A stretch of 5,766 bases of DNA from an uncultured Gemmataceae bacterium. GTDB taxonomy: Bacteria; Planctomycetota; Planctomycetia; Gemmatales; Gemmataceae. Below the pieces are notes generated by a model. The model had not been told where the DNA came from. It was given only the letters and a program-made list of their open reading frames with translations, and ran no database searches. Shown here piece by piece: positions 1 through 5,357 of this stretch. The stretch is from assembly GCA_937922175.1 (NCBI GenBank), contig CAKZUU010000115.1, forward strand, positions 1-5,766, given 5' to 3'. The position numbers were made by a program, and so were the translations under genes. Each line of letters begins with the position of its first letter. Position 1 is the first letter of the stretch.

Positions 1-1013
1 CGGCGGGAAATACGAACCTCCGGCAGCCAATCATCCGTCAGACGGACGTCATAATCACCGCGATGGTTTCTCTCGACGATCAAATCCGGGACGACATAAT
101 GCGTGGCCTTGGCGGCAAAGGCCGAGCCAGGATTCGGATTCAGTCCGCGCAACACTTCGATCGCCGACTTGATGGCTTCCAGGGAGTGCCCCGTCTTCCG
201 CTCGATCATCGGCAAACGATTGTGATTGACGTCCTCCAAGTGATTCTGGATCAACAGCCGAACCAGTTCCGCATGAGGCATCTCATCGTGAACTTGCAGC
301 AACAAGCACTCTTTCAAATCGCGTGCTCCCACTCCTGGGGGATCGAGGCTTTGCACCATCAAGAGAGCGTTTTCCATCTGTTCGCTGCTGACGACCCGGG
401 GAAAATTGCGAACGAGTTCGTCGATGGTCAAGGGAACCCAAATCACCTGCGGTTTGCGAGGGCTGCCATTTTTTGCTTCCGTCTCGGCGAGTGTGTAACC
501 GCCTAGCCAACCGTTTTCCGCAAGGTGGGAGACAACGTATCGAAGGAGTTCCGCAAAGTCGGGATCAACATCGAGAAAAGCGATCTGCTCCAACAGGTAG
601 TCGTGCAACGACGGTGGGCGCGACGGCATGTTCTGCATGGCGTCGTGTTTGCGTTCACTCTCTTCCTCGACACTGTTCCGAGAGGGACGATGTTCTTCGT
701 TGAAATGATCCTCCCAATCGCGATTGAGGGCTTCCAACCGTTGGAAGTCGGCCTCATAATCGTCGTCGATGACGAGGGGGCCATCCAGGTTGACCTCATC
801 GTCGGTGGAGGCAGAGGTCGGCTCCTCGTCAGCGATTTCGCTGAATTCGACCCGTTCCAGGACGGGGTTTTCCTCGAGTTCTTGTTCGATCCGCTCGGAG
901 AGCTCCATGATCGGCAATTGCAGGATTTTCATTGCCTGGATCATGCGCGGTCCGAGGCGGAGTTCGGGCCGCTGGACCGTTTGCAAGTTCATGGACATTC
1001 CGAGCTGTGCCAT
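1..1013 (-). CDS. rpoN: RNA polymerase sigma-54 factor RpoN (3' part beyond the left edge)
   Basis: Alternative sigma factor that directs RNA polymerase to -24/-12 promoters, which need an AAA+ activator to open. The window holds the first 337 codons; the gene runs off the left edge. Residues about 8-54 are the activator-interacting region I (PRMIQAMKILQLPIMELSER, then EQELEENPVLE). Residues about 55-125 are an acidic, low-conservation region II (DDEVNLDGPLVIDDDYEADF). The core-binding domain follows, with the signature QSLDPPGVGARDLKECLLLQ at 221-240, and LNPNPGSAF at 291-299. The C-terminal helix-turn-helix and RpoN box are outside the window, so intactness cannot be judged (family usually about 450-500 residues). 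ATG at 1013 is the first good start, 23 bases after the recR stop; its ribosome site is weak (GAGAG) and ATG codons 6 and 8 are alternatives. It is the last visible gene of the dnaX-ebfC-recR set and probably co-transcribed with it. Confidence 0.97.
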   Translation of the reverse strand, partial: MAQLGMSMNLQTVQRPELRLGPRMIQAMKILQLPIMELSERIEQELEENPVLERVEFSEIADEEPTSASTDDEVNLDGPLVIDDDYEADFQRLEALNRDWEDHFNEEHRPSRNSVEEESERKHDAMQNMPSRPPSLHDYLLEQIAFLDVDPDFAELLRYVVSHLAENGWLGGYTLAETEAKNGSPRKPQVIWVPLTIDELVRNFPRVVSSEQMENALLMVQSLDPPGVGARDLKECLLLQVHDEMPHAELVRLLIQNHLEDVNHNRLPMIERKTGHSLEAIKSAIEVLRGLNPNPGSAFAAKATHYVVPDLIVERNHRGDYDVRLTDDWLPEVRISR

Positions 1014-1036
1014 GACCGTGCGCTCTCGTTTTCCCG

Positions 1037-1639
1037 TCAGAAACTGCGACGTCCCTCCAGGGCGTCGCGCAACATTTGTGTATTGGCCAACTCGAGAGAG
1101 GCACCGGAGGGCAAGCCCCGGGCCAATCGAGAGATTTTGACTCCCGTTCCAGCCAGGAGATTACTGGCGAAAAGGGCGGTCCCATCTCCCTCCGTGGTCG
1201 GACTCGTGGCGAGGATCACCTCCGCGATGCTGCCCGATCGCACTCTCCGGACCAAGACGTCGAAAGTCAATTGGTCCGGTCCGACATTCTCCAGTGGGTT
1301 CAACCGTCCTCCCAGGACATGATAAACCCCGTTGTAAGTACCCATGCGCTCGAAAATCATCAGGTCGCGCGGATACTCGACCACGCAGAGGATGGAGCGG
1401 TCGCGTTTGGTGTCGCGGCAGATGTCGCAGAGTTCGCCCTCGGTCATGTTGAAACACTCCCGGCAAGGTCGGACCTCGTCCACCGCATCGCGGAGCGTCT
1501 GAGCCAAACGCGTGGCAAAACTCCGATCTCCGGAGAGAAGGAAGTGCGTGATCCGCTCGGCGGATTTCGGACCGATCCCCGGCAGCCGGGTCAGCTCCTC
1601 CATCAGTCGTTGGATCACGCCGACCGGTTTCCCGCTCAC
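1037..1639 (-). CDS. recR: Recombination mediator protein RecR
   Basis: RecR works with RecO (and RecF) to load RecA onto SSB-coated single-stranded DNA at gaps during recombinational repair. The 200-residue length is typical and the protein looks complete. In order: helix-hairpin-helix RLPGIGPKSAER (18-29); a four-cysteine zinc finger with C59, C62, C71 and C74; a Toprim domain starting at CVVEYPRD (85-92) with the glycine-rich ATSPTTEGDGTA (144-155); and the C-terminal signature RLARGLPSGASLE (171-183) with ANTQMLRDALEGR. The start is GTG at 1639, supported by a seven-base GAGGTGA ribosome site six bases upstream. It lies 28 bases after ebfC and 23 bases before rpoN on the same strand, the usual dnaX-ebfC-recR arrangement. 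Confidence 0.98.
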   Translation of the reverse strand: MSGKPVGVIQRLMEELTRLPGIGPKSAERITHFLLSGDRSFATRLAQTLRDAVDEVRPCRECFNMTEGELCDICRDTKRDRSILCVVEYPRDLMIFERMGTYNGVYHVLGGRLNPLENVGPDQLTFDVLVRRVRSGSIAEVILATSPTTEGDGTALFASNLLAGTGVKISRLARGLPSGASLELANTQMLRDALEGRRSF

Positions 1640-1645
1640 CGCTTC

Positions 1646-1652
1646 TCACCTC
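1646..1652 (-). promoter_or_regulatory. Strong ribosome binding site fixing the GTG start of recR
   Basis: The minus strand reads GAGGTGA, a seven-base match to the anti-Shine-Dalgarno complement, with six bases to the GTG at 1639-1637. It decides the non-ATG start of recR. Confidence 0.75.
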
Positions 1653-1667
1653 AGTGAAGATTGCGAC

Positions 1668-2006
1668 TCATGACAACCCGGGCAGCCCCAAGCCCAAAGG
1701 TACCCCCAAGGACTGCGCCATCTTCTGCACTTCTTCGCTGGCGACTTCACGAGCCTTGACCAACGCCTGATTGACCGCCGCGGCAATTAAATCCTCGAGC
1801 ATTTCTCGATCTTGCAAGGGCGCGTCGGGGCTGATCTCGATGCGAAGAACCTCCATGCGCGCGTTGGCCCGGACCCGAACCATCCCGCCGCCCGCGCTCC
1901 CCTCGACGAAGAGATCCGCAAGACGCGCCTGAAATTTTTCCGCTTCCTCTTTCAGCTTGCCGAGGTTCTTGAGAGCGCCCATCATCTGCCCAAGCTCTTT
2001 GAACAT
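1668..2006 (-). CDS. ebfC: YbaB/EbfC family nucleoid-associated protein
   Basis: Small DNA-binding protein of the YbaB/EbfC family, which acts as a dimer and binds DNA with little sequence specificity. It is nearly always encoded between dnaX and recR. It has 112 residues, the family's usual size. The N-terminal helix reads MFKELGQMMGALKNLGKLKE and continues as a charged amphipathic helix (EEAEKFQARL). A beta-sheet core follows (GGGMVRVRANARMEVLRIEI, about residues 39-58), then a helix DREMLEDLIAAAVNQALVKA (66-85). The tail LGVPLGLGLPGLS is glycine- and leucine-rich. The ATG at 2006 is separated from the dnaX stop by only two bases, and its GGAGGAG ribosome site lies inside the dnaX 3' end, so translation is probably coupled. 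Family assignment is firm; a specific regulatory role in this organism is unknown. Confidence 0.95.
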   Translation of the reverse strand: MFKELGQMMGALKNLGKLKEEAEKFQARLADLFVEGSAGGGMVRVRANARMEVLRIEISPDAPLQDREMLEDLIAAAVNQALVKAREVASEEVQKMAQSLGVPLGLGLPGLS

Positions 2007-2008
2007 CG

Positions 2009-3739
2009 TCAGGGCTCCTCCGTCGGGTTGGTCTCATCTCGCATGGGCTGTGCCGACGGTTGACCAAAATCAGGGTCAATGTTCGTCGGGATCGCATCCA
2101 GGACTTCCCTGGCGTGAGTCAGAAGCGGGTGCTTCTTCATGGTCTGCTCCCACCGAATCCGCGGCGAGGCAGGTGTCGTAACAGCCGGTTGCGGCGACTC
2201 GTGAGGCGACCCTTCCCGCTCAAGCCGAACCGACCAGCTAGGCCCGGCACTGGCCCGCAACGCCTCCTCAATCTGTTGCCGACTGACCGGCTGGGCGCAA
2301 TACTCGTAAGCCGCATTGTATTCGCTCGGAAACGTAATCACCAGCGTATTTGGCCCAAGAATTGCTGGTCGACTGCCCGTCTGTAACCGAGTTTTTAACA
2401 CAAAGCCCAGTCTGTCAAGAAGTTTCGGCCAAACATCATCGAGGTTCGGTGGGCCTTGGATTGAAGGGCTTGTCGGCGGTTCAGGAGATTTTTTTTTTCC
2501 CGAGGCCGGTTCCTTTGTCGAGGAGGCACTCGTTTGGCTCGACTCGACACCAGCCGTTGACGATGTTCGTGACGGGTCGGCTCGTTCAAGCAACTGACCG
2601 ATTGGAAGGAGTTGGTCCAGTCGGCTCAACCGCACGATGGCGGTTTCCAAGATCGTGGAGACGTGCGCCGTTCCCCGGAGACGCTGTCGGGCTGCCGTCA
2701 GTACGTCCAAGCCAGCTAAAAGGAGGTCAACATCAATGGAAGTGGCCTGGGCCGCCATCGTCTCGCGCAGACTGCCGCCGAAATTGAGGGTCCTCGCGTC
2801 CTTGCCGAGGCAGGCCAGCATGAGAAGGTCGCGCCAATAGTCGATCAGTTGATCGAGAAGATCGACAGGTGCGCTCCCTGCCCGGCAGGACTCTTGGAGG
2901 AGTCTCAAGGCCGCTGCGGTGTCGCGATGGACCAGGGCCGCGCCGATTTGTGACACGACTTCGCCCCTCGGCAAACCGAACAGTTGACGAACGGCCGTTG
3001 CCGTCATCGTACCGTCGCTGAAGGCCAACGCCTGGTCCAGCAGAGATTGCGCATCGCGCATCGATCCCCCGGCACGTCGGGCGAGCAGTTCAAGAGCTTC
3101 GTCCTCAGCGACGTGTCCTTCCGTTTCCACAATCCGTCGCAAATGTGCCATGATTCGTTCCGCCGAGAGTTGAGCGAAATCGAATCGCTGGCAACGAGAG
3201 ACGATCGTAACCGGGACTTTTTGAATTTCAGTTGTCGCGAAAATGAATTTGACATGGTCGGGAGGTTCTTCGAGCGTCTTCAGCAGGGCATTGAACGATT
3301 CCTTTGTCAACATGTGAACTTCGTCGATGATGTAGATTTTGTAACGGCTGCGGGTCGGTCGAGTCGCGACTTCTTGGCGGATCGCCCGTACATCGTCGAT
3401 TCCGCGATTACTGGCTCCGTCGATCTCGCGAACGTCAATATCCTCGCCTTCGCCAATCGCCTCGCAGCTGGAGCATTGATCGCAAGGAGTCGGTGTCGGA
3501 CCCTTCTGACAATTGAGGGCCTTCGCCAGGATTCGGGCACAGGAAGTTTTGCCAACACCTCGAGCCCCGGTGAAGAGGTAGGCGTGAGCGACCGTGCCGG
3601 TTTTCAGGGCATTGATAAGAGTTTGGGCGATGGATTCTTGGCCCAGAAGGTCGGCGAATTGGCGTGGTCGATACCGCCGCGCCATCACGCGGTATTCCGT
3701 CTCGCCTGTGCCGCTGCGTTTTTTGTGTGACACATTCAC
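2009..3739 (-). CDS. dnaX: DNA polymerase III subunit tau (and probably gamma), clamp-loader ATPase
   Basis: AAA+ ATPase of the replicative clamp loader. Tau also links polymerase cores to the DnaB helicase; gamma is the shorter form without the C-terminal domains. The 576-residue protein has, in order: MARRYRPRQFADLLGQ (19-34); Walker A GARGVGKT (58-65); a zinc module with C77, C86, C89 and C92; Walker B IIDEVHML (137-144); and the SRC motif with arginine finger R182 (181-183). A clamp-loader collar reaches about residue 380. A low-complexity Ser/Pro/Lys linker (about 388-430) leads to a C-terminal tau domain (DDVWPKLLDRLGFVLKTRLQ, 434-453 onward). A ten-A run codes for K415-K417 in the linker and is a likely frameshift site. 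The GTG at 3739 is the most upstream start because TAG precedes it in frame; ATG at codon 19 is an alternative, but related proteins as I recall them also carry a short extension before ARRYRP. Confidence 0.97.
   Translation of the reverse strand: MNVSHKKRSGTGETEYRVMARRYRPRQFADLLGQESIAQTLINALKTGTVAHAYLFTGARGVGKTSCARILAKALNCQKGPTPTPCDQCSSCEAIGEGEDIDVREIDGASNRGIDDVRAIRQEVATRPTRSRYKIYIIDEVHMLTKESFNALLKTLEEPPDHVKFIFATTEIQKVPVTIVSRCQRFDFAQLSAERIMAHLRRIVETEGHVAEDEALELLARRAGGSMRDAQSLLDQALAFSDGTMTATAVRQLFGLPRGEVVSQIGAALVHRDTAAALRLLQESCRAGSAPVDLLDQLIDYWRDLLMLACLGKDARTLNFGGSLRETMAAQATSIDVDLLLAGLDVLTAARQRLRGTAHVSTILETAIVRLSRLDQLLPIGQLLERADPSRTSSTAGVESSQTSASSTKEPASGKKKSPEPPTSPSIQGPPNLDDVWPKLLDRLGFVLKTRLQTGSRPAILGPNTLVITFPSEYNAAYEYCAQPVSRQQIEEALRASAGPSWSVRLEREGSPHESPQPAVTTPASPRIRWEQTMKKHPLLTHAREVLDAIPTNIDPDFGQPSAQPMRDETNPTEEP
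2015..2021 (-). promoter_or_regulatory. ebfC ribosome binding site inside the dnaX 3' end
   Basis: The minus strand reads GGAGGAG eight bases before the ATG of ebfC. It sits within the last codons of dnaX (the TNPTEEP tail), so ribosomes finishing dnaX can restart directly on ebfC. Confidence 0.7.
2481..2516 (-). other. Putative dnaX slippage/frameshift element producing gamma
   Basis: On the coding (minus) strand a run of ten A residues (2498 down to 2489) reads GGA AAA AAA AAA TCT in frame. Gaining one A in the transcript, or slipping the ribosome back one base, changes this to AAA ATC TCC TGA, with TGA at 2483-2481. The product would end K-K-K-I-S after about 419 residues. An AAAGGA (2516 down to 2511) lies 12 bases upstream and resembles the stimulatory Shine-Dalgarno-like element of E. 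coli dnaX. I see no strong stem-loop downstream, which fits transcriptional slippage as in Thermus dnaX better than a hairpin-stimulated event. Position, A-run and immediate stop are seen; use of the site is inferred. Confidence 0.7.
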
Positions 3740-3783
3740 CTAAGTTGCTGCACGTCTCATCGCTGGTCAAACCACTTACCTTC

Positions 3784-4704
3784 TCATTTTACGACCGGCA
3801 GGGTTCGGGCGACTGCCCGACGAATGACGACCGGCCTCGTCAAGCGTCCTTGATCGGGTCCCGCCTCCCCCGTCAGCACTGGCTGCCGACTCAATTCTTG
3901 CACGACTTCCAAACCCCGGATCACTTTCCCAAAGATCGTAAAGTTTCCGTCCATCGCCGGCGCCGGGCTCAACGCGATGTAGAAGCGGCACGCCGCCGTT
4001 TCCGCGTTATCCTCGGACGGCATCAGGCAGGCACCAACGGTCCCCGGCTCATGCTTCAGGTCGGAGCGGAATTCGGGCAGCACCCAGTAACCCAAATGGC
4101 TCGAAGCCGGGTCGGCATTCTCCGTCGGCGCACCCGCTTCCACGAGCAGCAATTCGGAGGCCGAATCTCCCTCAGCTTGTTGACGGACCACCCGGTCGAA
4201 ACGTAATCCGTCGTAGTACCCAACTCGCGTCAGCGCAACGAAATTGCGAACGTGATTCGGAGCCCATTCCGGTTGCATCAGAATTTCCACGGTGCCAAGA
4301 TTCCGTTCTCCTTCGCTTAAATCAAAGGTCAGAACATACGTTTGCGGTTTGCCTTCCCCATCCACGAAACGGATCTCATCCCAAATTTTTTGCACCTCCT
4401 CGTTCAATAATCCTGTGTTCTTGCCCGTGAGTGTGTAAATCGGCGGCAGGGCGACTCCCGCGTCCGCTGGAATCTCAGTGGTACAGGCCTGTGAGAACGG
4501 CTGATGCAACCGATCGTCTGATGGCTTGGGCGAGGAGGGGGTCGGGCTGGGTCCCGCCGAGGACTCCTGTTCTGTCGAGACATGTGTCGGGGTGACGTCG
4601 AGGGCGACACCGCTCGTATCTCGGCAACCGATCCCCAGGACTCCCATGCCCAAACCCGCGTAAATCGACCACCGCGCCCAAGCGGCACGCTGACGACGAA
4701 ACAT
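3784..4704 (-). CDS. Cyclophilin-like peptidyl-prolyl isomerase, predicted lipoprotein
   Basis: Predicted 306-residue envelope protein with a cyclophilin-type domain, the fold that catalyses cis-trans isomerisation of proline bonds during protein folding. An arginine-rich N-terminus (MFRRQRAAWARW) is followed by a hydrophobic segment ending LGIGC, so Cys27 is a plausible lipidation site, although Gly at -3 makes the lipobox imperfect. Residues about 28-75 are a Ser/Pro/Thr-rich linker. The cyclophilin domain covers about 122-300: APNHVRNFVALTRVGYYDGL (148-167), FDRVV (169-173), CRFYIAL (239-245) and MDGNFTIFGKVIRGLEVV (251-268). The catalytic arginine is kept (R171), but other canonical active-site positions differ. 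The ATG at 4704 is chosen for its GGGGGAG ribosome site seven bases upstream. A further in-frame ATG at 4827 would put 41 residues before the signal peptide and is unlikely. It ends 44 bases before dnaX and may share its transcript. Confidence 0.88.
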   Translation of the reverse strand: MFRRQRAAWARWSIYAGLGMGVLGIGCRDTSGVALDVTPTHVSTEQESSAGPSPTPSSPKPSDDRLHQPFSQACTTEIPADAGVALPPIYTLTGKNTGLLNEEVQKIWDEIRFVDGEGKPQTYVLTFDLSEGERNLGTVEILMQPEWAPNHVRNFVALTRVGYYDGLRFDRVVRQQAEGDSASELLLVEAGAPTENADPASSHLGYWVLPEFRSDLKHEPGTVGACLMPSEDNAETAACRFYIALSPAPAMDGNFTIFGKVIRGLEVVQELSRQPVLTGEAGPDQGRLTRPVVIRRAVARTLPVVK

Positions 4705-4711
4705 TTTCTGG

Positions 4712-4718
4712 CTCCCCC
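4712..4718 (-). promoter_or_regulatory. Ribosome binding site deciding the start of the cyclophilin-like lipoprotein
   Basis: The minus strand reads GGGGGAG, seven bases before the ATG at 4704. It places the start directly before the signal peptide and argues against the ATG at 4827. Confidence 0.6.
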
Positions 4719-4750
4719 TCGGAACCTCGACTTCTCTCCTGTGCGATGGC

Positions 4751-4779
4751 GGCATAGCGTCGTTGCTCACCGCGGTCAA
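4751..4779 (-). promoter_or_regulatory. Possible sigma-70-type promoter for the cyclophilin-like gene and the dnaX cluster
   Basis: On the minus strand, TTGACC (4779-4774; five of six to the -35 consensus) is followed by a 17-base spacer and TATGCC (4756-4751), a weak -10 box. Transcription would begin near 4744, giving a leader of about 40 bases that contains the ribosome site. The -35 and spacing are good and the -10 is poor, so this is a tentative call. Confidence 0.35.
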
Positions 4780-4810
4780 CACGTTTCCGATTGAATTCCC
4801 CCTGGGCCAG

Positions 4811-4820
4811 AACAATTGTT
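4811..4820. promoter_or_regulatory. Perfect 10-bp palindrome, candidate MarR operator half of a tandem pair
   Basis: AACAATTGTT is its own reverse complement. It lies two bases from the larger inverted repeat at 4822-4836 and upstream of the marR start. The two sites also share a direct repeat, ACAATTGTTG versus ACAATGGTTG, offset by 12 bases, as expected for two copies of one operator. Confidence 0.5.
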
Positions 4821-4849
4821 GAGACAATGGTTGTCTAAACGACTATAAA
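4819..4849 (+). promoter_or_regulatory. Candidate marR promoter, possibly giving a leaderless mRNA
   Basis: TTGAGA (4819-4824; five of six to the -35 consensus), a 19-base spacer, then TATAAA (4844-4849; five of six to the -10 consensus). Only seven bases separate the -10 box from the marR ATG, so transcription would start at or within a base or two of the start codon. The lack of a good ribosome site before marR is consistent with this. The spacer is longer than the ideal 17 bases. Confidence 0.45.
4822..4836. promoter_or_regulatory. Perfect 6-3-6 inverted repeat, candidate MarR operator
   Basis: AGACAA, three bases TGG, then TTGTCT form a perfect inverted repeat 20 bases before the marR ATG. 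Its size suits a winged-helix MarR dimer. It overlaps the end of the candidate -35 box and occupies the spacer before the candidate -10 box, so a bound repressor would block that promoter. Confidence 0.55.
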
Positions 4850-4856
4850 GAACGAG

Positions 4857-5345
4857 ATGAAGGTCACGGTATCGGGTCGGGCGCGAAAGTTCGATTCTCT
4901 CGAGCAGGAGGCGTACCTGAACTTATGGCGCACATACGATCGGCTGCGCCTCCATGAGGACGCCTTGTTCGACAAGCACGGGCTGACCGCTCAGCAGTAC
5001 AACGCTTTGCGGTTGTTGCGCGCAAGGTTTCCCGATGCGATCCCGACGTTGGTTCTGGGCGCCCGGCTCATATCGCGGGCACCGGACATCACGCGATTGG
5101 TCGATCGCCTTGTCGAGCGAGGCTGGGCGGTTCGCGAGCGTCCCGATGAGAACCGTCGGATCGTTCAGGTGCGAATCACCCGTGCCGGAATTGATCTGCT
5201 GGAGAAGCTTGCGGGCGACGTCGTCGAGTGTCACAAACGTCAGCTCGGACATTTGACCCCAGCGGAATTGCGGCAATTGATCGGGCTTCTGACGGCCGCA
5301 CGCCGACCTCATGAACCGACCGAGAGTGAATGGTTACGCTCGTAG
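4857..5345 (+). CDS. MarR-family winged-helix transcriptional regulator
   Basis: Predicted 162-residue cytoplasmic DNA-binding regulator. MarR proteins act as dimers, usually repress neighbouring or their own genes, and are often released by small aromatic ligands or oxidation. The N-terminal helices (KFDSLEQEAYLNLWRTYDRL, 11-30) lead into the winged helix: LTAQQYNALRLLRA (43-56), recognition region SRAPDITRLVDRLVERG (73-89), and wing RERPDENRRIVQVRIT (93-108). The C-terminal helices (DLLEKLAGDVVECHKRQL, then LTPAELRQLIGLLTAARRPHE) would form the dimer interface. Cys125 is the only cysteine I see. An in-frame TAA at 4836 lies upstream and ATG 4857 is the only conventional start after it. The ribosome site is weak, unlike the following gene. 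Two inverted repeats upstream suggest autoregulation, and the gene 12 bases downstream is its probable main target. Its ligand is unknown. Confidence 0.93.
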   Translation: MKVTVSGRARKFDSLEQEAYLNLWRTYDRLRLHEDALFDKHGLTAQQYNALRLLRARFPDAIPTLVLGARLISRAPDITRLVDRLVERGWAVRERPDENRRIVQVRITRAGIDLLEKLAGDVVECHKRQLGHLTPAELRQLIGLLTAARRPHEPTESEWLRS

Positions 5346-5349
5346 GAGG
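5344..5349 (+). promoter_or_regulatory. Ribosome binding site of the halogenase-like gene overlapping the marR stop
   Basis: AGGAGG begins inside the TAG stop codon of marR and ends eight bases before the ATG at 5358. This overlap suggests coupled translation of the two genes. Confidence 0.75.
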
Positions 5350-5357
5350 AGAACCCC

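Noticed and set aside
525..1322. Long plus-strand open frame of 265 codons
   Set aside because: It is antisense to the clear rpoN and recR genes, spans their junction, and its translation shows no recognisable domain; it is a by-product of high GC codon use.
2489..2498. T-run on the plus strand as a Rho-independent terminator
   Set aside because: No plus-strand gene ends here and no GC-rich stem precedes the T-run; it is the complement of the dnaX A-run.
2984..3730. Plus-strand open frame of 248 codons opposite dnaX
   Set aside because: It lies antisense to the conserved DnaX ATPase region with no family-like sequence; a shadow of dnaX.
3740..3783. Promoter or terminator between the cyclophilin-like gene and dnaX
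   Set aside because: A TTGACC exists on the minus strand (3770-3765), but the hexamer 17 bases on (CAACTT) is a poor -10 box, and no stem-loop is visible in the 44 bases.
4705..4827. Extended N-terminus of the cyclophilin-like protein from ATG 4827
   Set aside because: It would put 41 residues before the signal peptide, overlaps the candidate promoter and operator, and lacks a good ribosome site, whereas ATG 4704 has one.
4842..4847. TATAGT on the minus strand as a -10 box for the divergent gene
   Set aside because: The only -35-like hexamer upstream (GTGACC) is about 14 bases away, too close, and the gene start is about 140 bases off.
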